A stretch of DNA of 64,000 nt from JAHIQC01 sp964565645 (GTDB taxonomy: Bacteria; Actinomycetota; Coriobacteriia; Anaerosomatales; JAHIQC01): contig CAZMFQ010000001.1 in the NCBI GenBank assembly GCA_964565645.1, forward strand, positions 124,001-188,000, in the 5' to 3' direction. This document shows positions 7,799 through 15,656 of the stretch, piece after piece. Every line of letters starts with the position of its first letter. The stretch's first letter is position 1. A program made the translations under genes and the position numbers. A model generated the notes under the pieces. It saw only the letters and a program-made list of their open reading frames with translations, ran no database searches and was not told the DNA's origin.

Positions 7799-9870
7799 CG
7801 CGTCTCCAGCTCCTCGGCGACCGGATGCTCTCCGTCTTGCCCGGTGGCACGGGTGGGCTCGGGCGAGCGGAGCATCTCGTCGTTGTCGAACAGCATCAGG
7901 TCACGGTGATAGAAGGAAAGCTCGTACTGCTTCGTGTGGCACAGAGCGTCGGTCGGGCACTGCTCGGCGCACAGACCGCAGAAGCAGCACTTGGAGAGAT
8001 CCAGCTCGTACAGCGCCAGCCTGCGCTCACCAGGATCGTCTATGCGCTCGACCTGGATGGCGTAGTCGGGGCACGTCCGGGCGCAGAAGGTGCATCCGAC
8101 ACAGACCTCCGACTGGCACCGCAAGCAGCGAGCGGCCTCGTTGAGCCCCTCGAGGTGCGTCATCCCGAGTTCGACCTGCCGGAAGTCACTCGCACGTTCC
8201 TCGGCGCGGGCCATCGGCATGTCGATGCGCTTGCGGGCCTCCTCGACTCCCTCGAGCGTGGCCTTCTGGTACTTGGCGTAGACCGGTACCGGCCGAGGAG
8301 TACGCTCCGCCGAGATGCTCTGACCCTGAAGGTAGCGGTGGACCGAGGTCGCGGCCTCGTGTCCGGTCGCGATCGAGCCGATCGCCGAACCCGGCCCCGT
8401 GACGACCTCGCCGCACGCGAACACCCCGGGCACATCGGTCGTGAACAAGGTGCCGTCCACCGGCAACAGACCGCGGTCGGTGAGCACGATGTCCGTGCCG
8501 GCGACCACCGGGGCGAGGATCGAGTACTGACCCACCGCGAAGACCACGACGTCTACGTCGATGTCGGTGTAGTTCTCTCCGAACTGCGGCGAGAAGCGTC
8601 CGGAGGCGTCGAACACGGAGAGGCACTCGCGCATCCTCATGCCCACGACCTTGCCGTCGCGCTCCAGGACCTCCTCGGGACCGAGCGAGCACATGGCGAT
8701 GACGCCCTCGTCGAGGGCCTCCTCGATCTCCCACGGATGGCACGGCATCTCCTGGTCACCCTCAAGACACGCCAGGCGCACCTCTGTGGCGCCGGTCCGC
8801 AACGCGCAGCGCGCGACGTCGACCGCGACGTTGCCTCCGCCGATGACGAGCACACGCTTCCCCTTGACCCCCGCGTCGCCCTTCCAGTTGGCGGCCTTGA
8901 GGAAGTCGAGAGCGCCGCGCACGCCTTCGGCGGTGTGACCGGGTACCGGCAGTATCCGACTCTCATGGAGGCCGACGGCCATCAGCACCGCGTCGTACTC
9001 GCCGATGAGATGGTCGAGGGGCACGTCCTTGCCGATCTCGATACCGCACCGCAGATCGAGGCCGAGAGCCACAAGATCGTCGATCTCACCGTGGAGCACC
9101 TCACGAGGGAGACGGTAGCTCGGCACGCCCGAATACAGCGCTCCGCCGGGCTTCTCCTCCTTCTCGTACATGGTCACCTTGTAGCCGAGGCTCATGAGGT
9201 CGAACGCGGCGGCCAGGCCGCTCGGGCCTGAGCCGATGACGCCGACCGTCTTGTCACTCGTCACCGGCATGGGCTGAAGGTCGGGCTTGTCCTTCTGGTA
9301 GGCCTCGTACGCGATGCGGTGAAGTGGCCGGATGGCCACCGGCTCGTCGTAGTAGTTGCGACGGCATGCGCTCTCGCACGGATGATGGCAGATGCGGCCA
9401 AGCACGCCGGGCATGATGTTGCGGGTGCGCACGAGTTCGTAGGCCTCGTGGTGCCGGTCCTCGGCGATGAAGAAGTTCTGCCCTCGGGCATCCACGTTGG
9501 CGGGGCAGTTCCCCACGCACGGCGCAAGACGCTCCTTGGCGTAGAGGTCCTCTATGGTGGCGTTGTACTCGACAGAAGGCCCGCGCAGGATGGGGATCTC
9601 ATCGCGGCCGATCGCGCCGCGAAGCACGAGCGCCCCGCGCCAGCGCGGCGTCATCTCGAGTTTGACACTCGGGTACCGAAGGGTCTTTGCCGCGGGCACG
9701 GCACGCCCGGCGGTGATCCGGATGCCGGTGAGCAGTGACTTCCAGCGCTCCACGAAGCCGGCGAAGCCGGGCGTGAACTCGTCGGACACGTTCACGGAGA
9801 TCGGCACCGCATCGCGTCCGGTCGGACCGGCCGGCACACCGTTCTGCTTGCCGATGGGCTCTACAGCCAT
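7795..9870 (-). CDS. nuoI: Chimeric NuoI: complex I ferredoxin subunit with an inserted GltD-like FAD/NAD(P) oxidoreductase module
   Basis: 691 residues, three to four times a normal NuoI. Residues about 36-85 match the NuoI N-terminal membrane-contact arm (LLTGIRITAGRA, RYPSVKLEMTPRWRGALVL). Residues about 105-575 are a GltD/NfnB-like module: N-terminal cluster Cys (C118, C122, C161, C165, C169), FAD Rossmann motif GSGPSGLAAA (213-222), NAD(P) motif GGGNVAVDVA (344-353), and the FAD-closing FACGEVVTGPGSAIGS. Residues 582-665 resume as NuoI: clusters C590/593/596/600 and C628/631/634/638, then the typical KQYELSFYHRDLMLFDNDEML tail. The ATG at 9870 overlaps nuoH by 10 nt; the longer upstream frame only shadows nuoH. 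It occupies the exact nuoI slot. Likely role (inference): it feeds NAD(P)H electrons, or exchanges them with ferredoxin, directly into complex I. Confidence 0.9.
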   Translation of the reverse strand: MAVEPIGKQNGVPAGPTGRDAVPISVNVSDEFTPGFAGFVERWKSLLTGIRITAGRAVPAAKTLRYPSVKLEMTPRWRGALVLRGAIGRDEIPILRGPSVEYNATIEDLYAKERLAPCVGNCPANVDARGQNFFIAEDRHHEAYELVRTRNIMPGVLGRICHHPCESACRRNYYDEPVAIRPLHRIAYEAYQKDKPDLQPMPVTSDKTVGVIGSGPSGLAAAFDLMSLGYKVTMYEKEEKPGGALYSGVPSYRLPREVLHGEIDDLVALGLDLRCGIEIGKDVPLDHLIGEYDAVLMAVGLHESRILPVPGHTAEGVRGALDFLKAANWKGDAGVKGKRVLVIGGGNVAVDVARCALRTGATEVRLACLEGDQEMPCHPWEIEEALDEGVIAMCSLGPEEVLERDGKVVGMRMRECLSVFDASGRFSPQFGENYTDIDVDVVVFAVGQYSILAPVVAGTDIVLTDRGLLPVDGTLFTTDVPGVFACGEVVTGPGSAIGSIATGHEAATSVHRYLQGQSISAERTPRPVPVYAKYQKATLEGVEEARKRIDMPMARAEERASDFRQVELGMTHLEGLNEAARCLRCQSEVCVGCTFCARTCPDYAIQVERIDDPGERRLALYELDLSKCCFCGLCAEQCPTDALCHTKQYELSFYHRDLMLFDNDEMLRSPEPTRATGQDGEHPVAEELETR

Positions 9871-10826
9871 GCGATCACCACCCCGACGACAAGGACCTGC
9901 GCGAGCGCCATGGGCGTGAGCACCTTCCACGCTGTGTTCATGAGCTGGTCTGCACGCATGCGCGGGAACGTCCACTTGACCCAGATCATCGCGGTGATGA
10001 GCAGAATGGTCTCGGCCACGAACAGCAGGACGCCGAACGCGCCGGGAAGCACCCTCCAGCCGCCCAGGAAGAACGCAGCCCCGAACAGCGACGCGGCGAC
10101 CACGCCCCCGTACTCGGACATCATGAAGATCGCCCAGCGGATACCCGAATAGTCGGCGAAGTAGCCCGCGACAAGCTCGCTCTCTGCCTCCGGGATGTCG
10201 AACGGCCCGCGGTTGACCTCCGCGATGGACGCGATGAAGTACACGAGGAAGCCGACGAGGTTCAGCGGCAGGATCCACCAGAACCGCCACTCGCTCATGA
10301 CATCGAGCGGCCTGAGGGAGCCGGCGAGCATGACGAGCGCGAGAACGGTGAGGCTCCTTGGCAACTCGTAGCTGATCATCTGCGCGGCCCCGCGAAGGCC
10401 GCCGAGCGTGGCGTAGGTGTTGCGGCTCGACCAGCCGGCGACAAGGATCCCGATCACCGACATGCCGGGAACCGCAAGGAAGAAGAGCATCCCGACCGAG
10501 GTGTCCAGCGGCGCGAAGCCTGCGGCGTACGGGATGACCGCGAACGACATCGCGATCGGCACGAAGACCAGGAAGGGCGCCATCCTGAACAGGCGCGTGT
10601 CCGCCCGCCGAGGAGTGATGTCCTCCTTGAACATGAGCTTGAGCGTGTCCGCAAGCGTCTGGAAGAGGCCGACCGGGCCTGTGGACTGCGGACCGAGCCG
10701 CATCTGGATGCGCGCTGCCACCTTGCGCTCCCACCACACTCCCAGGAGAGCGGCCAGTGCGATCAGGATGCCCGCAGCGAGCCCCCAGACAAGCCCTCCG
10801 ACGTATCCGTGCATCAGGCCGCTCAT
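9861..10826 (-). CDS. nuoH: NADH-quinone oxidoreductase subunit H
   Basis: 321 residues, eight membrane helices, forming the quinone-chamber membrane anchor of complex I. Conserved NuoH stretches are WERKVAARIQMRLGP near the N-terminus and AEVNRGPFDIPEAESELVAGY in the central loop. The ATG at 10826 overlaps the nuoD stop by four bases (ATGA). Confidence 0.96.
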   Translation of the reverse strand: MSGLMHGYVGGLVWGLAAGILIALAALLGVWWERKVAARIQMRLGPQSTGPVGLFQTLADTLKLMFKEDITPRRADTRLFRMAPFLVFVPIAMSFAVIPYAAGFAPLDTSVGMLFFLAVPGMSVIGILVAGWSSRNTYATLGGLRGAAQMISYELPRSLTVLALVMLAGSLRPLDVMSEWRFWWILPLNLVGFLVYFIASIAEVNRGPFDIPEAESELVAGYFADYSGIRWAIFMMSEYGGVVAASLFGAAFFLGGWRVLPGAFGVLLFVAETILLITAMIWVKWTFPRMRADQLMNTAWKVLTPMALAQVLVVGVVIAWL

Positions 10827-11968
10827 CGGTCACACTCCCCGAACACGGGGTCGAGCGAGCCGAGGATGACCACGAGGTCCGACATCGTGTAGCCGACGGC
10901 GAGTTCACCCAACAGTGCGAGGTTGCAGAACGCCGGGGACCGGAACTTCACACGGTACGGACGGGGTGAGCCGTCGGAGACGATGTAGACGCCGAGGGAC
11001 CCTCGCGCGGACTCGATGTGGTCGTACGCCTCGCCGGGGCGCGGCGTGAGCAAGCGCGGGTAGCCTTCGGCCTTATGCGAGCCGCCGGGCATCTGGGCGA
11101 TGGCCTGCTCGATGATGCTCGCCGACTCGTAGCACTCGAAGAGGCGACAGCGCGCGCGATCGTAGGCGTCGCCGTTGCTGCCCACAGGCACGTCGAAGTC
11201 GAAGCGCGGGTAGACCGAGTAGGGGTCGTGCTTGCGAAGGTCCCAGTTGACGCCCGAGCCGCGCGCCGTCGGGCCTGACGCACCCCAGGCGACCGCGTCC
11301 TCGGCAGACAGGACTCCTACCCCCTTGAGGCGCCCCTTGGCGATCACGTTGCCAAAGAACAGACGGTCCATCTCCGAGAGCTTGGCGCGCAGCCCCTTGA
11401 GATACTCCGAGAGCGAATCGGTCCAGCCCTCGGGCAGGTCGAAGCTCACGCCGCCGGGCCTCACATAGTTGTAGGTCAGGCGCGCTCCGCACAGCTCCTC
11501 GAAGAGCTCGACGATCCGTTCACGGACGTCGAACGCGTAGATGAACATCGTGAACGCACCGGTGTCAGCCGAGGAGGACCCGAGTGCCATCATGTGGCTC
11601 GCGATCCGCTGCATCTCGCACACGATGACGCGGATGTACTCCGCCCGCTCCGGTACGCGGATCCCGGCAAGCCGCTCCACCGCGCGGCAGTACGCCCAGT
11701 TCGCGTACATGCTCCCGACGTAATCGAGACGATCCGTGAGCGGCACGACCTGCAGATAGGTGCGGTTCTCGCACATCTTCTCCACGCCACGGTGCAGGTA
11801 GCCGATGACCGGTTCGGCCTTGGTGACGATCTCACCGTCGAGGTGGACGATCACGCGGCACACGCCGTGAGTGGACGGGTGGGACGGGCCGACGTTGACC
11901 ACGAGCTCCTCGACCACCAGGCCGTCCTCGGTCTCGACCGGCGTGCGGCTCTCGACCTCCATGCTCAT
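10823..11968 (-). CDS. nuoD: NADH-quinone oxidoreductase subunit D (49-kDa subunit)
   Basis: 381 residues. Quinone-site subunit related to the [NiFe]-hydrogenase large subunit; ligands for nickel are absent, as in complex I. Motifs: NVGPSHPSTHGVCR near the N-terminus (the quinone-site His region), GYLHRGVEK, and the C-terminal ILGSLDPVFGECDR. The ATG at 11968 was chosen because GGGGGTG lies about 6 nt upstream; a longer frame runs back into nuoC without a good ribosome site. nuoC and nuoD are separate genes here, not fused. Confidence 0.96.
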   Translation of the reverse strand: MSMEVESRTPVETEDGLVVEELVVNVGPSHPSTHGVCRVIVHLDGEIVTKAEPVIGYLHRGVEKMCENRTYLQVVPLTDRLDYVGSMYANWAYCRAVERLAGIRVPERAEYIRVIVCEMQRIASHMMALGSSSADTGAFTMFIYAFDVRERIVELFEELCGARLTYNYVRPGGVSFDLPEGWTDSLSEYLKGLRAKLSEMDRLFFGNVIAKGRLKGVGVLSAEDAVAWGASGPTARGSGVNWDLRKHDPYSVYPRFDFDVPVGSNGDAYDRARCRLFECYESASIIEQAIAQMPGGSHKAEGYPRLLTPRPGEAYDHIESARGSLGVYIVSDGSPRPYRVKFRSPAFCNLALLGELAVGYTMSDLVVILGSLDPVFGECDR

Positions 11969-11996
11969 TCGTCCACCCCCTCTCCGCAGTCGCGCT

Positions 11997-12458
11997 CTAG
12001 ATGTAGTCAGGCCTCTTGATGATGCGTTCGTCGTGGTAGTCCTTGCGCAGCGGATGTCCGACCCAGCTCTCAGGAAGGAGGATCCTGCGCAGGTCGGGAT
12101 GGCCGTCGAACTCGATGCCAAACAGGTCGAAGACCTCCCGCTCCTGCCAAAGCGCAGCGGGCCAGAGCGGGACGAGTGAGCGGACCCTGGCGACCTGGCG
12201 CGGGACCTGGCACTTGAGGAATATCCCGGTCGACATGGAGCGGGATGTCAGGCGGTAGACCATCTCGAAGTGCTCACCGCGGTCGACGGCCGTGACCATA
12301 CCGAGACGGTCGAACCCGAGCGCTTTGAGGTCCTCGGCGGCCGTGTACACGCGCTCGCATCCGACGAGCAGGACACCGTCCCCGAACTCGATGGAGAACA
12401 ACGGACACAGGTCCGGATACTCCGAACACAGGTGCTCTCGAAGCTGCTCGATGTTCAC
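11997..12458 (-). CDS. nuoC: NADH-quinone oxidoreductase subunit C (30-kDa subunit)
   Basis: 153 residues. It ends with the family signature ALWQEREVFDLFGIEFDGHPDLRRILLPESWVGHPLRKDY. The GTG start overlaps the nuoB stop by four bases. Length is in the short range for free-standing NuoC. Confidence 0.95.
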   Translation of the reverse strand: MNIEQLREHLCSEYPDLCPLFSIEFGDGVLLVGCERVYTAAEDLKALGFDRLGMVTAVDRGEHFEMVYRLTSRSMSTGIFLKCQVPRQVARVRSLVPLWPAALWQEREVFDLFGIEFDGHPDLRRILLPESWVGHPLRKDYHDERIIKRPDYI

Positions 12459-13033
12459 TTGGCGTCCCCCGATCCGGGGCGCGTGAAGCTGACGTCACCG
12501 GTCGTCGGCAGCGTCATCTCGCGCTCGTGGACCACCCCGGGTGCGATCGACTCGGTGGCGATCTTCTCCCGCAGCATGAACACGGCATCCTGGAGCGCTT
12601 CAGGCCGAGGAGGACACCCGGCGATATAGACATCTACGGGGAGGAACTCGTCGATGCCCCGTATGACCGAGTACGTGTCGTAGTAGAAGATGCCACCCGA
12701 CACCGTGCAGTTCCCCATGGCGATGACCCACTTGGGGTCGGGCATCTGCTCATAGAGCCTGCGCACCGCGGGCATCATCTTGCGGGTGATCGTGCCGGCC
12801 ACCACCATGACATCGGTGTGACGGGGATCGGGGCGCGGGAACGTGCCATGCCGGTCGAAATCGAACTTGTTGAACGAGCCCGCGATCAGCTCCATCGCGC
12901 AGCATGCGGTGCCCATCGGCATCGCCCACAGCGACTTTCCGCGCGACCAGTCCATCACAGCGTCCAGAGACGTGAGGATGATGCTGCCCTGCGAGCGATC
13001 GAGGCTCTCGCCCAGCTTGTCGACTAGCGCCAT
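12455..13033 (-). CDS. nuoB: NADH-quinone oxidoreductase subunit B (N2 cluster subunit)
   Basis: 192 residues. It carries the N2 cluster ligands: the adjacent Cys pair in GTACCAMELIAG, Cys in MGNCTVSGG and Cys in IAGCPPRPEAL. The ATG at 13033 gives the normal family N-terminus and overlaps nuoA by 10 nt; the longer frame upstream only shadows nuoA. A tail of about 35 residues beyond the core is Ser/Thr/Pro-rich. Confidence 0.96.
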   Translation of the reverse strand: MALVDKLGESLDRSQGSIILTSLDAVMDWSRGKSLWAMPMGTACCAMELIAGSFNKFDFDRHGTFPRPDPRHTDVMVVAGTITRKMMPAVRRLYEQMPDPKWVIAMGNCTVSGGIFYYDTYSVIRGIDEFLPVDVYIAGCPPRPEALQDAVFMLREKIATESIAPGVVHEREMTLPTTGDVSFTRPGSGDAK

Positions 13034-13389
13034 TCGAGCGCCCCCTTGCGCCAGGCGTACGCAAGACCAAGTGCAAGGAAGGCCACGAAGAGTCCCACCT
13101 CGACGATCGCCGCAAGATGCCCGCGCAACGCAGGGGCCATGGCGAACAGAAGGACGGCCTCGGCATCGAATAGGACGAAGATGATCGCGATGGTCGAGAA
13201 CCGGAGGTTGACCGCGGCCCGGGGCGATCCCGCCTGGTCCATGCCGCACTCGTACGGCTCGACCTTCTCGGCGGTGGGATTGCGAGGCGACAGAAGGGCG
13301 TTCAGGCCGAAGACGAGCATGATGAACGCCACACCGGACGTGACGAGTCCGAGGACGAACCATACGCTCTGGGCCGATACTCCCTGCAT
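13024..13389 (-). CDS. nuoA: NADH-quinone oxidoreductase subunit A
   Basis: 121 residues, three membrane helices. The conserved loop KVEPYECGMD (quinone-site loop with the reactive Cys) and FDAEAVLLFAMA are visible. The ATG at 13389 was chosen because AGGGGGAT lies 4 nt upstream. This is the first gene of an eleven-gene operon (A-B-C-D-H-I-J-K-L-M-N). nuoE, nuoF and nuoG are absent from both the operon and the window. Confidence 0.95.
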   Translation of the reverse strand: MQGVSAQSVWFVLGLVTSGVAFIMLVFGLNALLSPRNPTAEKVEPYECGMDQAGSPRAAVNLRFSTIAIIFVLFDAEAVLLFAMAPALRGHLAAIVEVGLFVAFLALGLAYAWRKGALEWR

Positions 13390-13419
13390 CAGATCCCCCT
13401 GCCTCGTCAGTCTCGCAGC

Positions 13420-13438
13420 TTGTAACAATGAGTTACAA
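13420..13438. promoter_or_regulatory. Inverted repeat in the nuo leader, related to the upstream Rex-like site
   Basis: TTGTAACAATGAGTTACAA is a perfect 7-bp inverted repeat with a 5-nt centre, lying between the predicted nuo transcription start and nuoA. It shares the TTGTAA...TTACAA arms with the site at 13537-13554 but is one base longer. It could be a second, roadblock-type operator for the same regulator. Confidence 0.5.
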
Positions 13439-13514
13439 AGTGCGGCCGGTTAGACGATCCGGCAGTGCACCCCCGAGTCAATGAGAACTCTCTCATGCCG
13501 TTCGGGTTAGAGCA

Positions 13515-13543
13515 TTTCTAGCGTATCGACGCGAGATTGTAAA
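13515..13543 (-). promoter_or_regulatory. Predicted promoter of the nuo operon
   Basis: On the minus strand TTTACA (-35, 13538-13543), a 17-nt spacer, then TAGAAA (-10, 13515-13520). The -35 box lies inside the Rex-like palindrome, so binding there would block polymerase. The leader to nuoA is about 120 nt. Confidence 0.5.
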
Positions 13544-13554
13544 TATTGTTACAA
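13537..13554. promoter_or_regulatory. Rex-like redox operator at the nuo promoter
   Basis: TTGTAAATATTGTTACAA is an 18-bp palindrome of the same length and outer bases as the Rex consensus (TTGTGAAxxxxTTCACAA). Rex is an NADH/NAD+-sensing repressor known to control nuo operons in other actinobacteria. It overlaps the predicted -35. No rex gene is in the window, so the regulator is inferred. Confidence 0.55.
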
Positions 13555-13582
13555 ACTTTCGTGGTCCCACGAGTGCGCATTT

Positions 13583-15628
13583 CTACTTCTCGGGGACGAT
13601 TCCTGCCTCGATGCGTTCGACTTCCTCCGCTGCGGCCATCCACTCGCGCTCCGCTGCTGCGAGCGCCGGTTTGACCTGCGCGTACTCGGCCATCGCCGAA
13701 TCGAACGCGAGTTTGTCCGCATAGAACTCCGGATCCCCCAGGAGCCGCACGAGCTCGTCGTGCCGCTCTTGCAGCTCGGCAACCGCGCGCTCGCTCTTTT
13801 CGAGGCGGATCCTGAGGTCCTTGGTCGCCCGGTAGGCCTGATTGCGGGCCTCGGCCTCGGCGCGCTTCTGCTCCTTGGTCTTGGGCCCCACTGCAGTGGA
13901 CGCCGCGCCCTCACCGGCGGACGGCGTTCGAGAGCCGGATCCACCGCGGGTATCCCCGGAGTCTCGCGCGGCCCCGGCGTGCGGCGAGGCCGGGCCGCCC
14001 GTCGTGGACTGTCCGTCCATGAGCGAGCGTTTGTAGAGGTAGTAGTCGTAGTCGCCCGGATAGACCGTGATCGCCCCGTCGCGCACCTCGACGATCTTGT
14101 TGGCGACGGCGCGGATCAGGTGCCTGTCGTGCGTGATGAGCGCGAGAGTCCCCTCGTAGCGAAGAAGCGCCTGCTCGAGCACGTCGCTCGACGCGATGTC
14201 GAGGTGGTTCGTGGGCTCATCGAGGCATAGGAACGGAGCAGGCTTCACGAGCATCTTGGCAAGCGCGAGGCGGCACCTCTCCCCTCCCGAAAGCACGCTG
14301 ACCTTCTTGTCGACCGCGTCACCCGCGAACAGGAACGCCCCGAGCAGCGAGCGGACCTCCGACTGCGTCCAGCCCCCGGCAGCCGTGTCCAGTTCGCCGA
14401 AGACCGTCTTGCGCACGTCGAGCGCCTCCAGCTGGTGCTGGGCGAAGTACGCGACCTCGACGTTCGTGCCGAGACGACGCGAACCGGCGTCGGTCTCGAG
14501 CACTCCGGCGAGCATCTTGAGCAGCGTCGACTTGCCGGCCCCGTTGGGACCTACGAGCGCGACCTTGTCGCCCCGGTACAGTGAGAGCGCGATATCTTCG
14601 TAGACGACGTTGTCGCCGTATGCCTTGCTCACCCCGTCGAGAGCGATGACCAGATCGCCCGTGCGCACCGGCTGGGGGAACGCGAACCTGACCTGTTTGC
14701 GACCCTCCGGAAGCTCCACCATCTCGGCTTTGATCTTCTCGATCCGCCTCATCCGGTCCTGTGCGGCCTTCGCCTTGGTGTTCTTGTAGCGGAAGCGATC
14801 GACGAACACCTGCATGTGCGCTATGTCGCGCTCCTGAGCAGCGCGTTTGACCCGCATCTGCTCGAGAGCGAGTTCGCGGGCCTTCTCGAACGAGTCGTAA
14901 TCGCCCACGTATGAGGTGATGCCTCCATGGTCGATCTCGGCGACATGGTCGACGATGCCGTTCATGAACGCCCGGTCGTGGCTGACGAGCACGATCGCGC
15001 CCTCGTAGGTCCGCAGGAACCCCTCGAGCCATGTGACCGATTCGAGGTCGAGATGGTTGGTCGGCTCGTCGAGCAGAAGGATGTCCGGCTTGCCGAGGAG
15101 CAGCTTGGCGAGCGCGAGCCGCATGAGCCAACCACCCGAGAACTCGTCCACTCCTCGGGTCAGGTCCTTCTCCTTGAACCCGAGTCCGAACAGCACGGCC
15201 CGCGCGTCGGCCTCGATGGAGTAGCCGCCCGCGTGCTCGAATCGGTCGCGGAGCCTGCCGTACTCGGCGAGAAGGCGCTCCTGTTCGGGACCCTCCTCGG
15301 CGGCGGACAACTCATGCTCGAGCATGGTGATGCGATGCGTCATGTCCGTCAGTTCCTCGGCGGAGGCAAGGGCCTCCTGGAGTACCGTCCTGTCGTGCAT
15401 CTCGATGGCCTCTTGGCGCAGATAGCCGATGACCGCGCCCTTGGCGAAGCTCACCGTCCCCTCGTCCGCGCTCTGCTGCCCCGCGATGATTTCGAGCAGT
15501 GTCGTCTTGCCCGCGCCGTTGGGCCCCACGAGCGCCAAACGGTCGCGCGCCCCGACGCGCAGGCAGACCTCGGCGAACAGCACGCGTTCGCCGAACGTTT
15601 TCGTCACTCTGTCCACGGAGATAATCAC
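13583..15628 (-). CDS. ABC-F family ATP-binding protein (Uup/YdiF-like)
   Basis: 681 residues, two ABC ATPase domains and no membrane segments. Such proteins act on the ribosome or on DNA rather than as transporters. Domain 1 has Walker A GPNGAGKTT (near residue 36), signature FSGGWLMRLALAK and DEPTNHLD. Domain 2 has GPNGAGKSTLL, signature LSGGERCRLALAK and DEPTNHLDI. A charged inter-domain linker of about 80 residues lies between them. After domain 2 comes a low-complexity Gly/Ser/Ala stretch and a C-terminal coiled coil, as in Uup/YdiF. The start is GTG at 15628 with no ribosome site; TAGACT lies about 8 nt upstream and may act as the -10 of a leaderless transcript. The subclass is not certain. 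Confidence 0.9.
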   Translation of the reverse strand: MIISVDRVTKTFGERVLFAEVCLRVGARDRLALVGPNGAGKTTLLEIIAGQQSADEGTVSFAKGAVIGYLRQEAIEMHDRTVLQEALASAEELTDMTHRITMLEHELSAAEEGPEQERLLAEYGRLRDRFEHAGGYSIEADARAVLFGLGFKEKDLTRGVDEFSGGWLMRLALAKLLLGKPDILLLDEPTNHLDLESVTWLEGFLRTYEGAIVLVSHDRAFMNGIVDHVAEIDHGGITSYVGDYDSFEKARELALEQMRVKRAAQERDIAHMQVFVDRFRYKNTKAKAAQDRMRRIEKIKAEMVELPEGRKQVRFAFPQPVRTGDLVIALDGVSKAYGDNVVYEDIALSLYRGDKVALVGPNGAGKSTLLKMLAGVLETDAGSRRLGTNVEVAYFAQHQLEALDVRKTVFGELDTAAGGWTQSEVRSLLGAFLFAGDAVDKKVSVLSGGERCRLALAKMLVKPAPFLCLDEPTNHLDIASSDVLEQALLRYEGTLALITHDRHLIRAVANKIVEVRDGAITVYPGDYDYYLYKRSLMDGQSTTGGPASPHAGAARDSGDTRGGSGSRTPSAGEGAASTAVGPKTKEQKRAEAEARNQAYRATKDLRIRLEKSERAVAELQERHDELVRLLGDPEFYADKLAFDSAMAEYAQVKPALAAAEREWMAAAEEVERIEAGIVPEK

Positions 15629-15656
15629 AGCGTGTCAGTCTAGCAGGGAGGTCACT

